A stretch of 64,000 nucleotides of DNA from Blautia coccoides. Its GTDB lineage: Bacteria; Bacillota; Clostridia; Lachnospirales; Lachnospiraceae. Below are positions 61,351 through 64,000 of the stretch, piece by piece (position 1 is the stretch's first letter; every line of letters starts with the position of its first letter). Where the stretch lies: the NCBI RefSeq assembly GCF_034355335.1, contig NZ_CP136422.1:2514501-2578500 (forward strand), read 5' to 3'. A model generated the notes under the pieces. The model was not told the DNA's origin. It did not search any database and saw only the letters and a program-made list of their open reading frames with translations. The position numbers and the translations under genes are program-made.

Positions 61351-63141
61351 ATGGGAAATATAAGAGATTATCTGACAGCAGCAAAATGCAGTTACCCTGT
61401 ATGGGGAGAGGAGAACACCATTTATTACCTGGACACCAGGGATGGAGCGCCTCAGATCTGGGAAAAAGACCTGCACACGGGGAAAAGCAGGAAAAGGACA
61501 CATAATAGCGATAAGATCAGCCGGATGCGGTTCTGCCGGAGACGAGTGTATTTTGCTATGGATATGGACGGAGATGAAAACGAGCAAATATATAGTATCG
61601 GCGGTGACAGCGGCGAGGTCATGCCTGTTGTGTACCATCCAAGGAATGTGCGCAGTCATCTGGGAGATGTGAGGGGCAGCTGGGTCTATTACGCTTCTAA
61701 TAAAAGACTGCGCAGTATTTTTGATATATGCAGAAAAAATCTGGAGAACGGTAAAACAGATATATTAATAGAAGGAAAGGATGCGGTCTGCCTTCCGCTG
61801 TGCATAAGTCCGGACGAGGAGATACTGCTGTACAGCAGAAGAACTTCATTTGCAGATCTGCAGATTTATTGTAAAAATCTTCTCACCGGGGAGGAGAAAA
61901 AGGTGAGCCGGGATCTGCAGTGCGCTATGGAGGACAGCCCTGTATGGCTTGAAGACGGAAGCGGTTTTTATTTTATCAGCGACAGGGAGCGGGAATTTAA
62001 AAGGGTCATGTTCTGGGACAGGAAAACAGGCCTCACAGAGGAAATCTATGAGGTGAACTGGGATGTGACCCATATTGCCCTGTCAGGACAGGACAGGTAT
62101 CTGGCTGTGGTGGTGAATGAGGACGGGGATTCCAGGATACATATTCTGGAAGCGGAAACGAAAAGAGAGATCCATATCCCTCAGATCCCTCTGGGAACCA
62201 TAGGGGATGAGGAACCTGTCACGTGGTCAAATGCAGGCTTTAGACTTCTCTTTTCTTTTGAAAGTGGCAGCAGGATACAGAATATCTGGCTGCTGGACGC
62301 TGAAAAAGGCACTCTGGAACAGGTGACAGAAAATGAAGACACGGCAGTGACGGAGGATATGCTGACAGAGCCTGTGCTATGCCGCTGTCAGAGCTTTGAC
62401 GGCCTTGAGATCCCCTACTGGCTCTATATTCCAAAGGGAATGCCTGCAAAAAATCTGCCGGTGGCGGTTTATATCCACGGGGGACCTGAGTCTCAGATCA
62501 GACGTTTTTACGAGGAAACCATCCAGTATCTTGTCAGTGAGGGGATTGCGGTAGCGGCCCCTAATGTAAGGGGAAGCTCCGGATACGGCAAGACTTACCT
62601 GGATCTGGACAATAAAGAAAAGCGTCTTGACGCAGTGAAAGATATAGAAGCGCTGGTGGAACACCTCACAGAGACAAAAACTGCGGATCCGGGAAGAATG
62701 GCGGTTTTCGGGAGAAGCTACGGGGGATATATGACTCTTTCCTGTGCTGCCAGGATGCCCAAGCTCTGGGCCTGCGCAGTGGAAGTGGTGGGAATGTTTA
62801 ATCTGGTGAGCTTTTTGAAGCATACGGCAGGTTACCGGAGAGCGGCAAGGGAGGCTGAATATGGGAGTCTGGAACATGACATACAGTTACTGGAAGATAT
62901 CTCACCGGAAGCTGTCATTGAAGATCTGGAATGTCCCCTGCTGATCGTGCACGGAGCCAATGACACGAGAGTGCCTGTAACGGAGGCGGAGAACGCGGCA
63001 AAACGGCTGAAAGCCCTGGGAAGAGAAGTGGAATATCTCTGTTTTGAGGATGAAGGCCATATGATAATTAAGCAAAAAAACAGAATAAAATACATTTTAA
63101 CGGCAGCAGAATTCCTGAAATCGCATTTGTTGCAAAAATAG
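61351..63141 (+). CDS. S9-family prolyl-oligopeptidase-like peptidase
   Basis: Serine peptidase of 596 residues, cytoplasmic (no signal). The N-terminal half (about 1-330) is a seven-bladed beta-propeller; the C-terminal half is an alpha/beta hydrolase with VYIHGGPESQ (oxyanion loop), nucleophile motif FGRSYGGYM near residue 454, Asp in NDTRVP and His in DEGHMI. It cleaves or trims small peptides or acyl-peptides. It starts 12 bases after the regulator gene, in an operon with M20 and close to hutU copy 2; release of histidine-like residues is an inference from context. Confidence 0.88.
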   Translation: MGNIRDYLTAAKCSYPVWGEENTIYYLDTRDGAPQIWEKDLHTGKSRKRTHNSDKISRMRFCRRRVYFAMDMDGDENEQIYSIGGDSGEVMPVVYHPRNVRSHLGDVRGSWVYYASNKRLRSIFDICRKNLENGKTDILIEGKDAVCLPLCISPDEEILLYSRRTSFADLQIYCKNLLTGEEKKVSRDLQCAMEDSPVWLEDGSGFYFISDREREFKRVMFWDRKTGLTEEIYEVNWDVTHIALSGQDRYLAVVVNEDGDSRIHILEAETKREIHIPQIPLGTIGDEEPVTWSNAGFRLLFSFESGSRIQNIWLLDAEKGTLEQVTENEDTAVTEDMLTEPVLCRCQSFDGLEIPYWLYIPKGMPAKNLPVAVYIHGGPESQIRRFYEETIQYLVSEGIAVAAPNVRGSSGYGKTYLDLDNKEKRLDAVKDIEALVEHLTETKTADPGRMAVFGRSYGGYMTLSCAARMPKLWACAVEVVGMFNLVSFLKHTAGYRRAAREAEYGSLEHDIQLLEDISPEAVIEDLECPLLIVHGANDTRVPVTEAENAAKRLKALGREVEYLCFEDEGHMIIKQKNRIKYILTAAEFLKSHLLQK

Positions 63142-63256
63142 CTAAAATACTTTCTGGTATATTAGTACATTTTCCCTTTATCAGACTAAAATACAGAAGG
63201 GATTTCGGTTAAAATATCTAAAAAAAAATCAAAGCATCGTAGAACTTTATCAGAAA

Positions 63257-63289
63257 TAGACGTTTTTTAGACTGTCCCAGTGCTAAAAT
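63257..63289 (+). promoter_or_regulatory. 11-bp repeat and -10 before hutU copy 2
   Basis: TAGAC at 63257-63261 and 63268-63272 (period 11), with TAAAAT at 63284-63289. Spacing from second repeat to -10 is 8-9 bases, as at 5884-5917. Confidence 0.45.
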
Positions 63290-63318
63290 CATAAAAAAAG
63301 TAAAGGAGACGATGTGAA

Positions 63319-64000
63319 ATGAACAATGCGGAAATCGGAAAAGCAATGGTGATAAAACTGGATCCCGTACTGCCGGAATACCCTACCTTTAAAGAGGGTG
63401 TCAGAAGAGCCCCGAAGAGAGAGCTGACCCTGAACAAAAGGGAGATCAAGCTGGCAGTGGCCAACGCCCTCAGATATGTGCCGGAAGAGCTGCACGAACA
63501 GCTCGCACCGGAATTTTTAGACGAACTTCTGACAAGAGGACGTATCTACGGATACCGTTTTATGCCGAAGGACAGGATCTACGGAAGACCGATCGATGAA
63601 TATAAAGGACACTGTGTGGAAGGAAAAGCATTCCAGGTCATGATCGACAACAACCTGGACCATGATGTGGCCCTGTACCCATATGAACTTGTTACATACG
63701 GAGAGACCGGCCAGGTCTGCCAGAACTGGATGCAGTACCAGTTGATCAAGAGATACTTAGAGGAACTCACAGATGAGCACACCCTGGTGATGATGAGCGG
63801 CCATCCCATGGGCCTGTTCAAATCCCACAAGACCAGCCCGCGTGTCATCGTGACCAACGGCCTGATGGTGGGCATGTTCGATAACCCGGAGGACTGGGCA
63901 AAGGCCACAGCTATGGGCTGCTCCTCCTATGGACAGATGACAGCCGGAGGCTGGATGTACATCGGACCGCAGGGTATCGTGCACGGAACCTTCAACACCA
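63319..64000 (+). CDS. hutU: Urocanate hydratase, long form (copy 2, truncated by window)
   Basis: First 227 codons of a second HutU. Encoded residues match copy 1 exactly except residue 4 (Ala for Thr). DNA identity begins abruptly at the ATG; the upstream region and ribosome site (AAAGGAGACG) differ. The gene runs off the right window edge, so the rest is unseen. Its own promoter has the same repeat layout as copy 1, which suggests both copies are used, perhaps under different signals. Confidence 0.92.
   Translation, partial: MNNAEIGKAMVIKLDPVLPEYPTFKEGVRRAPKRELTLNKREIKLAVANALRYVPEELHEQLAPEFLDELLTRGRIYGYRFMPKDRIYGRPIDEYKGHCVEGKAFQVMIDNNLDHDVALYPYELVTYGETGQVCQNWMQYQLIKRYLEELTDEHTLVMMSGHPMGLFKSHKTSPRVIVTNGLMVGMFDNPEDWAKATAMGCSSYGQMTAGGWMYIGPQGIVHGTFNT

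Noticed and set aside
1..64000. CRISPR array, tRNA, rRNA or prophage
   Set aside because: No regularly spaced repeats, tRNA-like cloverleaf, rRNA stretch or phage structural gene was noticed on either strand.

Overview
The window reads as the genome of an anaerobic, gut-type Firmicute, most likely of the Lachnospiraceae. Ribosome binding sites are strong and GGAGG-like, GTG and TTG starts are common, sugar ABC importers lack their own ATPase, and there are AraC regulators, an AGCS Na+/amino-acid symporter, a BCCT carrier and a citrate-lyase maturation pair. I see no rRNA, tRNA or CRISPR array.

Layout. (1) 1-5.8 kb holds a PHP-domain fragment, small acetyltransferases, an AlkD-like protein, and citC-citXG on the minus strand. 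(2) 6.0-19.1 kb is cluster A: a three-subunit molybdenum hydroxylase, a histidine-ammonia-lyase (HAL) homologue that lacks the MIO-forming Ala-Ser-Gly, a BCCT betaine-type transporter, a small membrane protein, HutD, a large SARP/BTAD ATPase regulator and a long urocanate hydratase (HutU). (3) 19.2-26.1 kb holds an AraC regulator, a sugar ABC importer, a small exported repeat protein and an AGCS symporter. (4) 26.1-36.9 kb is a visibly A+T-richer sugar-catabolic island with divergent operons. Its AraC regulator is split by an IS110-family element. (5) 37.1-54.4 kb is cluster B: a Cys-rich ferredoxin-like protein and a second SARP regulator, then one long operon. That operon holds RidA, two MttB-family proteins, an SSS symporter with a small membrane partner, an unknown protein, two more MIO-less HAL homologues, two aconitase-X large/small subunit pairs and an Ldh_2 dehydrogenase. 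(6) 54.5-57.0 kb has thioredoxin, thioredoxin reductase and glutaminase. (7) 57.3-64 kb is cluster C: a membrane pair, an M20 amidohydrolase, a regulator, an S9 peptidase and a second hutU, which is cut by the window end and nearly identical in DNA to the first.

How the genes may work together (inference). HAL homologues keep the Tyr and Arg of the lyase active site. Without MIO they should need a substrate with a good leaving group. The known precedent is ergothionase, which removes trimethylamine from ergothioneine. Cluster A therefore looks like uptake of a histidine betaine (ergothioneine, hercynine or similar) by BCCT, trimethylamine elimination, then hydration by HutU, with the molybdenum hydroxylase acting on the heterocycle. 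Cluster B combines two further MIO-less lyases with two MttB homologues and two AcnX dehydratases, and does not match any pathway I know. It is the best candidate for an undescribed system. Cluster C could release histidine-like acids from peptides or amides and feed HutU.

Direct repeats with an 11-bp (or 22-bp) period lie in front of cluster A, both hutU copies, the SARP2 operon and the cluster B operon. Together with the two SARP-type regulators this suggests one shared regulatory logic.
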